47,979 bases of DNA from positions 1 through 47,979 of the forward strand of contig JACNKA010000111.1 of NCBI GenBank assembly GCA_014382285.1, written 5' to 3'. This document shows positions 39,485 to 47,526 of the stretch, piece after piece. The DNA comes from Nitrospinota bacterium (GTDB lineage Bacteria; Nitrospinota; Nitrospinia; Nitrospinales; VA-1). The position numbers and the translations under genes are program-made. The notes beneath the pieces were generated by a model. That model had not been told where the DNA came from. It was given only the letters and a program-made list of their open reading frames with translations, and searched no databases. Position 1 is the stretch's first letter, and each line of letters begins with the position of its first letter.

Positions 39485-39835
39485 TCACCTTTGGTTCAAC
39501 TGATTCAATACTCGTAGAATCTCCTCAAGAACCACTTCAGTTTCTTTCAATACTTGATCATTCCAAAACCGAATAACTCGATAACCTTGTGACTGTAACC
39601 ACGCAGTACGTTCATCATCTTTCCTTAATGATTCCATATGCTGACCGCCATCTACTTCGATGACCAGACAATTTTCATGGCAGATGAAGTCGACAATGTA
39701 TTTTCCTACTGGAGATTGACGGCGGAACTTAAAGCTCCCAAGTTGGCGATTTTTAAGCGCAGACCACAACTTGATTTCTGCATCTGTGGCGTTATTTCGA
39801 AGTTTTCTTGCGGAAGATTTGGAAGAGATTTTTAT
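39485..39835 (-). CDS. DUF559 (Vsr-like endonuclease fold) protein, start codon missing
   Basis: The conserved part is LWSALKNRQLGSFKFRRQSP, then YIVDFICHENCLVIEVDGGQ followed by His, and GYRVIRFWNDQVL, the hallmarks of DUF559, a PD-(D/E)xK/Vsr-related fold. The Asp of VDF and Glu/Asp of IEVDGGQH are the likely catalytic residues. The usual N-terminus ARKLRNNATDAEIK is present, but the frame has no ATG, GTG or TTG before it. The codon at the expected start (39833-39835) is ATA. A TTG at 39769 would lose about 22 conserved residues. Full-length reading gives 116 aa, the normal size. It may be a decaying gene or use a rare start. The reading frame directly abuts both flanking repeats. Confidence 0.75.
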   Translation of the reverse strand: MKISSKSSARKLRNNATDAEIKLWSALKNRQLGSFKFRRQSPVGKYIVDFICHENCLVIEVDGGQHMESLRKDDERTAWLQSQGYRVIRFWNDQVLKETEVVLEEILRVLNQLNQR

Positions 39836-39872
39836 TACCCCTCACCTAACCTCTCCCACAAGGGGAGAGGAA
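39831..39872 (-). repeat. Palindromic repeat flanking DUF559, right arm
   Basis: The tail TTATTACCCCTCACCTAA is followed by the stem-loop CCTCTCCCACAAGGGGAGAG...G (39850-39870). It is the inverted counterpart of 39440-39480. The tail overlaps the expected start codon of the DUF559 gene. Confidence 0.85.
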
Positions 39873-39940
39873 TTAATGACGACACCCCGTTCGCTATTCT
39901 ACTTTCACCTTCATGCACCTGGCAGATGGTAGAAAGCTAG

Positions 39941-41038
39941 TCAGACATTAAAACGGAAATGCATGATGTCACCGTCTTGAACGACGTATTCTTTTCCTTC
40001 AACTCGGAGCTTTCCGGCATCTTTGATGGCCGCCTCTGATTCATATTTAATCAGGTCTTCCAGGCTATAAACTTCAGCACGGATGAACCCTTTTTCGAAA
40101 TCGCTATGGATCACTCCTGCGGCTACCGGGGCTTTCGCATTTTTGGGGATCGTCCAGGCCCGGGTTTCTTTTTCTCCTGCCGTGAAGTAGGTGGCGAGAT
40201 CGAGTAATCTATACCCAGCGGAGATCATGCGGTCGAGTCCGGTTTCGGTCAGCCCCATTTCTTCCATAAACATCTTTTGTTCCTCGGGGTCTTCGATCTC
40301 CATAATTTCGCCTTCAATTTTTCCTGCCAGAGCCACCACAGATGAGCCGTCCTGTTCGGCAATTATTTTAACCTTCTGCACCAGTTCATTTTCCGTATCA
40401 CCGGGGTCCATGACATTGCAGATATAAAGAACCGGTTTGGCGCTCAAAAGAGTCAGGCTTTTTACGTACTGTTCCTGTTCGTCATTGAAACCGGTAACAG
40501 TTCGTGCCGGCTGGTTTTGATCAAGGGCTTCGGACAACCTGGCGAGCACTTCTACTTGCATGCGGGCTTCCTTGTCTCCGGATTTCGCCAACTTTTCAAT
40601 CTTGGTCTTTCGGCGATCGAGGGATTCTATGTCGGAGATTATCAGTTCGGTGTTGATGGTGTCTATGTCGGAAACAGGATCGATGACATCGCTGACATGA
40701 GGGACATTTCCATCCTCGAAACAGCGCACGACATGGGCGATGGCATCCACTTCACGGATGTGACCGAGAAACTTATTGCCCAGACCTTCCCCCTTGGATG
40801 CCCCTTTGATGAGCCCGGCGATGTCAACAAACTCCATGGTTGTGGGAACAATTTTTTTGGTCTTGACGTAGTGGGTGATGGTATCCAGACGTTCATCGGG
40901 AACCGGTACAATGCCACTATTGGGTTCAATGGTGGTGAACGCATAATTCCCCGCCAGGGCTTTGGTGCGTGTCAACGCACCGAACAAGGTTGATTTCCCC
41001 GCATTGGGGAGGCCGACAAGGCCACAGGTGAATCCCAT
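39941..41038 (-). CDS. ychF: Ribosome-binding ATPase YchF (Obg-like)
   Basis: 365 aa, full length. G1 GLVGLPNAGKSTLFGALTRT (7-26), G3 VDIAGLIKGASKGEGLGNKF, then the coiled-coil arm and the C-terminal TGS-like domain ending KLRVEGKEYVVQDGDIMHFR. It hydrolyses ATP rather than GTP and associates with ribosomes; it is tied to stress and translation start. The ATG at 41038 has AAGGAGT upstream. It is 16 bp after the MFS porter on the same strand, probably one transcript. Confidence 0.97.
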   Translation of the reverse strand: MGFTCGLVGLPNAGKSTLFGALTRTKALAGNYAFTTIEPNSGIVPVPDERLDTITHYVKTKKIVPTTMEFVDIAGLIKGASKGEGLGNKFLGHIREVDAIAHVVRCFEDGNVPHVSDVIDPVSDIDTINTELIISDIESLDRRKTKIEKLAKSGDKEARMQVEVLARLSEALDQNQPARTVTGFNDEQEQYVKSLTLLSAKPVLYICNVMDPGDTENELVQKVKIIAEQDGSSVVALAGKIEGEIMEIEDPEEQKMFMEEMGLTETGLDRMISAGYRLLDLATYFTAGEKETRAWTIPKNAKAPVAAGVIHSDFEKGFIRAEVYSLEDLIKYESEAAIKDAGKLRVEGKEYVVQDGDIMHFRFNV

Positions 41039-41054
41039 ATGAAAAGTGACTCCT

Positions 41055-42467
41055 TTAATTGTTGTTTTGCGATGAAGTAAATGACTTTAAAAAAAACAGG
41101 CCTAAGAATACCAGAAAAGCGTAGCCAGCGATGATTTTAAAAAACGTCTGCGGGGTGACTAAGCTGAACAGGGTGAGAAAAATAACCGCCCCGACACTGC
41201 CATAGGCTCCTGCCAGCCCGCCCAGTTTCCCGGTAAGGCGTTGAGAGATCAGAGGAATCACCGCAAAACATGCGCCATTTCCGGCTTGTAGAAAAATGGA
41301 GCAGGTCACTGAAAGCAGGAGGGTGGAGGTGAGAGACCAGCTACTGTCCATTCCCCCCATACCCCAGTAACACAGGCTTGATCCCAGAACTAAAATAAAA
41401 AGTGTGCGCCTTCTGCCGAACCGGTCTGAAACCCATCCGCCTCCGGGCCGGGTGATCAGGTTCATGATGGCAAAACTTGAACCCAGTGCTCCCGCAACCT
41501 GCACGGTCAAGGAAAACGTGTTTTGCAAAAACTGCGGGAATATTGAAATAACCGCCAATTCAGATCCAAAGGTCAGAGAATAAACCAGACTCAATATAGC
41601 AATCTGGCTGAACGAATATTTTTCGTCTTCCGGGATGGGGTGTTGTAGTCGAGGCATGTTGGCTTGCCAGCATCGCAATGCGCTCAAGACAAAAAGCCCT
41701 GCAATGCCAAAGGTCAGGGCCATGAAAATAAATTCAGGAATTAGAAATAGCGGTTGTCCAGAAAGTTTCCCGATGAATAGAGCTATTGCTCCATAAAGGG
41801 GTACGAGGAAAAGGATTTGCAGGATCAGGTCTCGCCGCGAAGTGACTTCAATCACACCATGCATATCGACTAAAAAATCCCGGCCTTTCCCCGGATCATC
41901 ACGGCAGAACCTGTAATAAACTCCCGCCCAGATCAGGCAAAAAAGTCCCGAAAGACCCGTCGCCACCCGCCACCCGGACTCTTCGGGGAAGAGAAGGGCA
42001 ACCAGTGGAAGAGAAAACGCCGCAAATGCTGAACCAAAGTTGCCCCAACCTGCGTAAATACCCTGGGCTGTTCCCATTTTTCCAGGCGGGAACCACTCGC
42101 CGATCATTTTTATACCCACCACGAAGCCACCACCGACGATCCCCATCAGCAAGCGAGCGATCAGCAATGCCTTGAAGTTCTGCGCCAGGGCGAACTCGAA
42201 ACATACCAGTGCGGAAAAAACCAGCAGTCCGCTGAACACTTTTTGCGGGCCGTACTTATCAACCCAAAAACCGATAACGATTCTGGCGGGAATGGTCAAA
42301 GCCACATTGCAAATCATCAGCGCATTGATCTCGGCAGAAGACAGGTTCAAGGCATGCATGATGGTGGTATTGAAGGGGGCCATGTTGAACCAGGCCACAA
42401 AAGTCAGAAAAAATGCCACCCAGGTCAGGTGCAGGGTGCCCCATTGGCTTTTGCTGAAACCTAACAT
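41055..42467 (-). CDS. MFS nitrate/nitrite transporter, NarK (NNP) family
   Basis: 470 aa with about 12 hydrophobic helices. NNP landmarks are present: PARIVIGFWVDKYGPQKV with the TM2 Arg, the nitrate signature AGWGNFGSAFA, NLITRPGGGWVSDRFG with the second Arg, and the second signature AGNGACFAVIPLI. It exchanges or imports nitrate and nitrite across the inner membrane. In a nitrite oxidiser it would bring nitrite in or move nitrate out, which is inference from the presumed lifestyle. It is followed 16 bp later by ychF, and no nitrate reductase gene is adjacent. Confidence 0.92.
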   Translation of the reverse strand: MLGFSKSQWGTLHLTWVAFFLTFVAWFNMAPFNTTIMHALNLSSAEINALMICNVALTIPARIVIGFWVDKYGPQKVFSGLLVFSALVCFEFALAQNFKALLIARLLMGIVGGGFVVGIKMIGEWFPPGKMGTAQGIYAGWGNFGSAFAAFSLPLVALLFPEESGWRVATGLSGLFCLIWAGVYYRFCRDDPGKGRDFLVDMHGVIEVTSRRDLILQILFLVPLYGAIALFIGKLSGQPLFLIPEFIFMALTFGIAGLFVLSALRCWQANMPRLQHPIPEDEKYSFSQIAILSLVYSLTFGSELAVISIFPQFLQNTFSLTVQVAGALGSSFAIMNLITRPGGGWVSDRFGRRRTLFILVLGSSLCYWGMGGMDSSWSLTSTLLLSVTCSIFLQAGNGACFAVIPLISQRLTGKLGGLAGAYGSVGAVIFLTLFSLVTPQTFFKIIAGYAFLVFLGLFFLKSFTSSQNNN

Positions 42468-42633
42468 GGTGTTGCCATTTTTGGTGTTTGCTGGAGGACG
42501 GACGTGGAGTTAAAAAAAGCCATAGGGCAGAAAATAAAAAGAGACCACAGTACGTGGCCTGGACTTAGTCATTACTTGTTACGAAGGAAACGGCAGGGAA
42601 AGCGGATTCCATCATCCGTTTATTGTCACAGGT

Positions 42634-42951
42634 TTAAGGTTGGTTGGTCATCATCTGATGGGATTTCACCACACCACTCTGAGTAAAAACGATGATCATG
42701 TCTTTGGTGATATCTTTGCCCAGAGAGTTGTAGAAATTATATTCATAAGTCCATATCTTATAGCCGTTTTGAATGCCTTTTTTAAAGGGAGGCCCAAACA
42801 TGGCTTGAATTTCTTTATGGGTCGTTGTTCCCACAACAATATTTTTATAAAGAGACTCGTTAAAGTCTTTTCCGGTAGTACCGCACCCGCAAACAAAAAG
42901 CACACTGGTCAGAAGAAAAATATTTAATACTTGAGCGTAGTTTGCTTTCAT
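42634..42951 (-). CDS. Small lipoprotein, SmpA/OmlA (BamE-like) domain
   Basis: 105 aa. A signal sequence ends in a lipobox-like VCGC (lipidated Cys23, with Cys21 as a less likely choice). The body IVVGTTTHKEIQAMFGPPFK and YKIWTYEYNFYN follow the BamE/SmpA pattern (G-x-T-x-x-E-V/I-x-x-x-FG-x-P). BamE helps the outer-membrane beta-barrel machine, but many paralogs have other roles. AAGGAGG lies 9 bp before the ATG. It sits 14 bp downstream of rng. Confidence 0.82.
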   Translation of the reverse strand: MKANYAQVLNIFLLTSVLFVCGCGTTGKDFNESLYKNIVVGTTTHKEIQAMFGPPFKKGIQNGYKIWTYEYNFYNSLGKDITKDMIIVFTQSGVVKSHQMMTNQP

Positions 42952-42965
42952 TTTCCTGGCCCTCC

Positions 42966-44492
42966 TTAGGATGCCACAATCTTATATTTTTCCCGATGCA
43001 ATTTCGGGTTTACTTGAAAAGTGATTTCTATATTGTTCTGTTTTTCTATCTCTTCAAGAAAACTGCTCTCTTCCTCGAACAGCATGTCATAAACCGTTGG
43101 GTGCATTTCGATGTCGATTTTCTTTTTGGTGATGTTGTCGGTTCCTCGCCGCTGGATTTCCCGGATGATTTCGTAGCAGACGGTCGAAGTGCCCTTGATA
43201 TACCCTTTTCCATCGCAGTAATCACAGGGGTCGCAAAGAGTTTGTGCCAGGCTTTCGCGCACGCGTTTACGGGTCATCTCGACCAGCCCCAACTCGGAAA
43301 TTTTAAGAATACGGGTTCGTGATCGGTCTGGTTTCAGTGCTTGTTTTAATGCGTTGGAAACCATTTCCTTGCTTTCTTCTTTAGCCATGTCGATGAAATC
43401 CACGATGATGATACCACCGATGTTTCTGAGGCGAAGCTGGTATACAGTTTCTTTGACCGCCTCCAGGTTGGTTTTCAGGATGGTATCTTCAGGGTCGCTG
43501 TGGCCTACATATTTGCCGGTGTTGACATCAATAGCGACCAGAGCTTCGGTCTGGTCAATAGTGATATAACCGCCGGACTTGAGCCAGATGGTCCGGCCCA
43601 AGGCCCGGTTGATATCCATTTCGATGCCATAATGATCGAAAATCGGCATCGGGTCTTTATACTGCTCAATCTTATCTGACAAATGCGGGAGATATGTCGC
43701 ACAGAATTCCAGACACTTGGTGAAATCTGACTGCGAGTCGATCACCAACCGCTCGGTATCGTTGGTAAAAAGATCTCGAATGGACCGGAAGATCAGGTTC
43801 AGATCTTCGTAAACCAGATGCGGGGCACTTAGATTTTCAGATTGTTGTTTCAGGTTTTCCCAAAGGCGGTGAAGAAATTTGAGGTCTGAGTCAAAGTCCG
43901 CACGCGTGGCGTCTTGCCCAGCGGTTCGGACAATATAACCTTCGCCGGGGTTGCCGATTTCGCCAAGCAGTGTTTTCAGCCGTTCTTTTTCGTCCTCTTC
44001 CTCGATGCGCCGGGAAACGCTGATATGGTTGACCGTTGGCATATAGACCAGATAGCGTCCCGGAAGGGTGATGTAGTTGGTGATGCGGGCTCCCTTGGTT
44101 CCTAGTGGATTCTTGGCAACCTGTACCAGAATTTCCTGGCCTTCCTGTAAAATATCCTGAATGCGGATTCCATGATTGGGACGGCCGGGTTTTCCTGCAA
44201 AGGGTTCTTCTGTTTCATCAGCTAGAGGAGGAGGGGCCATCTCATCTTCGAGTCCCAGCATATCGACAACATCGATATCTCCGACATACAGAAAGCCGGC
44301 TTTTTCCATCCCGATATCGACAAAGGCCACCTGCATTCCAGGGAGAATTTTGGTGACCTTGCCTCGATAAATATTTCCAACAATGCCCTTGTTGGTTTTG
44401 TGCTCAATAAATAATTCCGAGACCTGATTATTTTCCATCAGGGCAACACGAATTTCACGCTGGTTGGAATTTATCAGTATTTCAGAAGACAT
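42966..44492 (-). CDS. rng: Ribonuclease E/G family endoribonuclease
   Basis: 508 aa, the RNase G length, with no RNase E C-terminal scaffold. The N-terminal S1 domain begins GIVGNIYRGKVTKILPGMQV. The catalytic region shows EALVAIDVNTGKYVG and IIIVDFIDMA (metal-binding aspartates). The zinc-link is CDPCDYCDGKGYIK. It processes rRNA and turns over mRNA. An insertion of acidic residues around 85-110 (EDEMAPPPLADETEEPF) within the S1 domain is family-typical. The ATG at 44492 has AGGAAA upstream. Transcribed after rodA (80 bp gap). Confidence 0.94.
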   Translation of the reverse strand: MSSEILINSNQREIRVALMENNQVSELFIEHKTNKGIVGNIYRGKVTKILPGMQVAFVDIGMEKAGFLYVGDIDVVDMLGLEDEMAPPPLADETEEPFAGKPGRPNHGIRIQDILQEGQEILVQVAKNPLGTKGARITNYITLPGRYLVYMPTVNHISVSRRIEEEDEKERLKTLLGEIGNPGEGYIVRTAGQDATRADFDSDLKFLHRLWENLKQQSENLSAPHLVYEDLNLIFRSIRDLFTNDTERLVIDSQSDFTKCLEFCATYLPHLSDKIEQYKDPMPIFDHYGIEMDINRALGRTIWLKSGGYITIDQTEALVAIDVNTGKYVGHSDPEDTILKTNLEAVKETVYQLRLRNIGGIIIVDFIDMAKEESKEMVSNALKQALKPDRSRTRILKISELGLVEMTRKRVRESLAQTLCDPCDYCDGKGYIKGTSTVCYEIIREIQRRGTDNITKKKIDIEMHPTVYDMLFEEESSFLEEIEKQNNIEITFQVNPKLHREKYKIVAS

Positions 44493-44572
44493 GGGTTTCC
44501 TGTGTCATTTGGGTGATTGAAAAATTATAACATGCCGGTTGGATCAAACCTTGGGAAAAAAAGCCTTTTGCT

Positions 44573-45673
44573 CTAATGGATTGATCTGCGCATTTCAACA
44601 TTGAGGAGCAGGCCTATTGCAAAAAAATGCGTTATGAGAGAAGAGCCGCCATAGCTCAGGAAAGGTAGGGGAATACCGGTGATGGGGAACAGACCAATGG
44701 TCATGCCAACATTAAAAATGACGTAAAACGTGATGGAACTGACGAGCCCCAGGGAAAGAAAAAAACCGAACCGATCTGCGGCCCGAAAAGCGATGTTTAA
44801 ACCTTTCAGAATGATAAAAAGAAATAAGGATAGAAGAATAACCACGCCAAAAAAACCGGTTTCCTCCGCAAAAACTGAGAAAATAAAGTCCGTATGTTTT
44901 TCCGGCAGGAAGTTGAGTCGGCTTTGGGTTCCTGCGAGCAGACCTTTCCCCCAGAACCCGCCTGACCCGATGGCGATTTTAGATTGGATAGAATGGTAGC
45001 CTGCTCCGAGTGGATCCAGCTCTGGATTGAACAAGGTCAAAAGCCGGGTTTTCTGATAGTCCTTCAGGAAGAACCAGAGGGCTGGAGCCAGCATGAGCCC
45101 ACCTGTGAAAAGTTTTATCAAGGTCATTCTGTTCATTTCAATGGCGGCTACAAAAACCAGAAAAATAAAAAAAATCATCATGGTGGTGCCGAGGTCGGGC
45201 TGGACAACGATCAACCCTCCCAGAATTGCCGTCATCAATGCCGGGATGACAAGGTCCTTCAATGTATATTGGTTCGACATCTTTCCCGATTCGAAATATT
45301 TAGCCAGGGCAATGATCAACGATACCTTGGCGAACTCGGAAACCTGGATACTGATAGAGCCTATATGAATCCAGCGCCGGGAACCCGATGCGATCACTCC
45401 GTAGACCAGCACATAAGCCAGAGCTATCAGGGTTAAAACATAGATGAGGTAGGCATAACGGCTGAACAGGCGATAATCCAGTGCCAGGGCGATGAGCATG
45501 GCCACCAGCCCATAACCGATCCAGTAAATTTGTTTGATGTAAAGGCCACGGAAAAAAGCTTCCGGACGACCGTGGTTGGCACTGTATATGGTCACCACGC
45601 CAAGAATAGCAATTCCCATGCATGTCAGGAAAAATAGCCAGTTGAAATTAGAAACCAGGCGCCGATCAATCAT
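44573..45673 (-). CDS. rodA: Rod-shape peptidoglycan polymerase RodA (SEDS family)
   Basis: 366 aa with about ten hydrophobic helices. SEDS motifs: IASGSRRWIHIGSISIQVSE, VVQPDLGTTMM, ALGAGYHS-like LDPLGAGYHSIQSKIAIGSG, KGLLAGTQSRLNFLPEKHTD, and TGIPLPFLSYGGSSL. It polymerises glycan strands at the lateral wall together with PBP2 (mrdA), which is not seen next to it. It gives the organism rod-like growth machinery. Downstream of the pilin genes on the minus strand after a 98-bp gap. Confidence 0.95.
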   Translation of the reverse strand: MIDRRLVSNFNWLFFLTCMGIAILGVVTIYSANHGRPEAFFRGLYIKQIYWIGYGLVAMLIALALDYRLFSRYAYLIYVLTLIALAYVLVYGVIASGSRRWIHIGSISIQVSEFAKVSLIIALAKYFESGKMSNQYTLKDLVIPALMTAILGGLIVVQPDLGTTMMIFFIFLVFVAAIEMNRMTLIKLFTGGLMLAPALWFFLKDYQKTRLLTLFNPELDPLGAGYHSIQSKIAIGSGGFWGKGLLAGTQSRLNFLPEKHTDFIFSVFAEETGFFGVVILLSLFLFIILKGLNIAFRAADRFGFFLSLGLVSSITFYVIFNVGMTIGLFPITGIPLPFLSYGGSSLITHFFAIGLLLNVEMRRSIH

Positions 45674-45771
45674 GTTAAGATTTTATCATAACGCATTGAA
45701 AATTATAGGATGTTTTATACCCGTCCTTGCGTTTGTCGTGCAGCAGGAAATGTGCTTCAGTGATCCGTCAG

Positions 45772-47505
45772 TTAAGAGGTAGGTGCGACAACAACATTAT
45801 CAAAGGTGGTGGTACTGGTTATTGTGGTCAATGCAATTTCTCCCTGGGAATAGGACGTCTCGGTTGCGGTGATGTCCCAACTGGAGGGTTCCGTTGTGCT
45901 GGTTTGCCAGAATTTTGCGTTGAGCTCATCTCCGCTGGCACTGGCCTTCAGGGTATAGTACTCGTTGTTATCAAAGCTGAAGGTGGTCGAACTGACAAGT
46001 GTCGCTTCAAAGCTGTCGTAATTCACCAGTTCCAGTATATACAAGTCATCGTTTGGGCTGCCCCCGCAGTTGCTTGAACAGGATACTTTCGCCATGTAAT
46101 ACTGGCTAGCATTTTGATACCGCAGGACGAGGCTCACGTACTCAGTCGAACTTAATGAACCATTGCGTTTGATATCCACCTGCGCTTCGTAATCCTGCCA
46201 GGACGCACATCCATTGAGAGACAGGGCAAATCCGTTGGATGCCGTTTTGTATTGTCCGGATGCAACGTTCCAGTTGGCAGTGCCTTCTTCGGTCCATCCA
46301 GCACTGTCACCATCATTAAAGTCATCGGAAAAAATACCGGTACCAGATTCAAAAGAAACCGGAATCGCGCTGAACACAGGGTAGTCTGTCCCATCGACAT
46401 CAATGAGGGCGTTGGCAGAAACAGTTGCGGTGACGCTGGGTGCAGACCAGTCGTAAGTTAAGGTGGTGGATGTATTGCCATTGCTATTGGTCGTGCTTGA
46501 GGTTGGGTTTGCTGTGCCATCACTGGTGTTAAAGTTGACGCTCACAGCATCGATTGCGCTTCCCTCTGAGTCCAGAACGGTTGCGGTAATGGTGGTCGAA
46601 CTATCTGGGCAACTGATCGGAGTGGGGTTAGCCACTAAATCGACTTTCCCCCAAGGAGCGGTAACCAAATTTCTTGGGGAAATGACCGCAGTGTAGGTTT
46701 CGCGATGGTATCGGTCGTTATAAGAAGTTGTGCCGCCTGCAGTCGCGACACTTCCTGTAGAATAAGTGCCGTTATTCACGAAGTTTTCATTTGGGTCTTC
46801 ATCTTTGGATCTTGAAATAATTTCCAAGTCCACCTTTCGGATATCGTTTAACTCATCGGCTGGAACTACATAAGGTGGCACCGGGTTCCCGTCAGCATCA
46901 GTGGTGACTCCTGCCGGAAGGGGGTCTCCATCTTTATCCCAATAGCGGATAATCAGGTTGTCGATATTGCGTGCCACTTTGCTTTTCGTGACATCAGCAG
47001 CCCCTTGGTCAGGAGTAATGCGATAAAAATGAAATGGTGGACTACCCAGACCCAGAGAAATTTGGTAAGTCCGTGTTTCAGAGCTATCCACTACACCGTC
47101 TCCATCGTCATCAAAATAGGGGGAGATCGAGAAACTGGTATTGGTCGAGCTATCCGGATTTGAGACCGCATAGGTCATGACTTCATCATTTTGAACGGTG
47201 CCATCATTATCATCATCAAAGACCATGGTGATGTAATGATCAGATGCCGCGAGGAACCTTTTACCGCGGGTGACGTTGAAGCCTGCGTTCTGAACACTGC
47301 GGGTGACAAAGTCGACCGATGCTCTGCCGTTGGCTTGCATTTGGCCCAATTGGATTTGCCGTGAGAAGGTATTCTTCTGCGAGGTGATTATCCCTGCCAC
47401 GAGAGCAAGCATGATTAGAGAGATGGCCGACCCCATCAGCAACTCAGCCATGGTGAACCCGTTTTCATTCATTTCCCATTTTGATTTTTTTGGCAACTGA
47501 TCCAT
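45772..47505 (-). CDS. PilW-like minor pilin fused to Ig-like and LamG/DUF1080-like domains
   Basis: 577 aa, far longer than an ordinary PilW. A prepilin leader with peptidase site and helix (GFTMAELLMGSAISLIMLAL, about 16-35) starts it. The PilW-type region (about 36-290) has acidic DxDxDG-type loops (DDDNDGTVQNDE, DDDGDGVVDSSE) that may bind calcium. A bacterial Ig-like domain (about 305-390, Big_1 style) and a beta-sandwich domain (about 395-575, SDDFNDGDSAGWTEEGTANW) follow. Exposed on a type IV pilus or related pseudopilus, and possibly an adhesin; inference. GAGGGAA precedes the ATG. The PilX-like gene ends 21 bp upstream. Confidence 0.83.
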   Translation of the reverse strand: MDQLPKKSKWEMNENGFTMAELLMGSAISLIMLALVAGIITSQKNTFSRQIQLGQMQANGRASVDFVTRSVQNAGFNVTRGKRFLAASDHYITMVFDDDNDGTVQNDEVMTYAVSNPDSSTNTSFSISPYFDDDGDGVVDSSETRTYQISLGLGSPPFHFYRITPDQGAADVTKSKVARNIDNLIIRYWDKDGDPLPAGVTTDADGNPVPPYVVPADELNDIRKVDLEIISRSKDEDPNENFVNNGTYSTGSVATAGGTTSYNDRYHRETYTAVISPRNLVTAPWGKVDLVANPTPISCPDSSTTITATVLDSEGSAIDAVSVNFNTSDGTANPTSSTTNSNGNTSTTLTYDWSAPSVTATVSANALIDVDGTDYPVFSAIPVSFESGTGIFSDDFNDGDSAGWTEEGTANWNVASGQYKTASNGFALSLNGCASWQDYEAQVDIKRNGSLSSTEYVSLVLRYQNASQYYMAKVSCSSNCGGSPNDDLYILELVNYDSFEATLVSSTTFSFDNNEYYTLKASASGDELNAKFWQTSTTEPSSWDITATETSYSQGEIALTTITSTTTFDNVVVAPTS

Positions 47506-47526
47506 TAAATTTCCCTCGGTTGATAA

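Noticed and set aside
42504-42686. Plus-strand frame of 60 codons between the NarK-type porter and the BamE-like gene
   Set aside because: Overlaps the BamE-like gene on the other strand; no ribosome site and no recognisable pattern.
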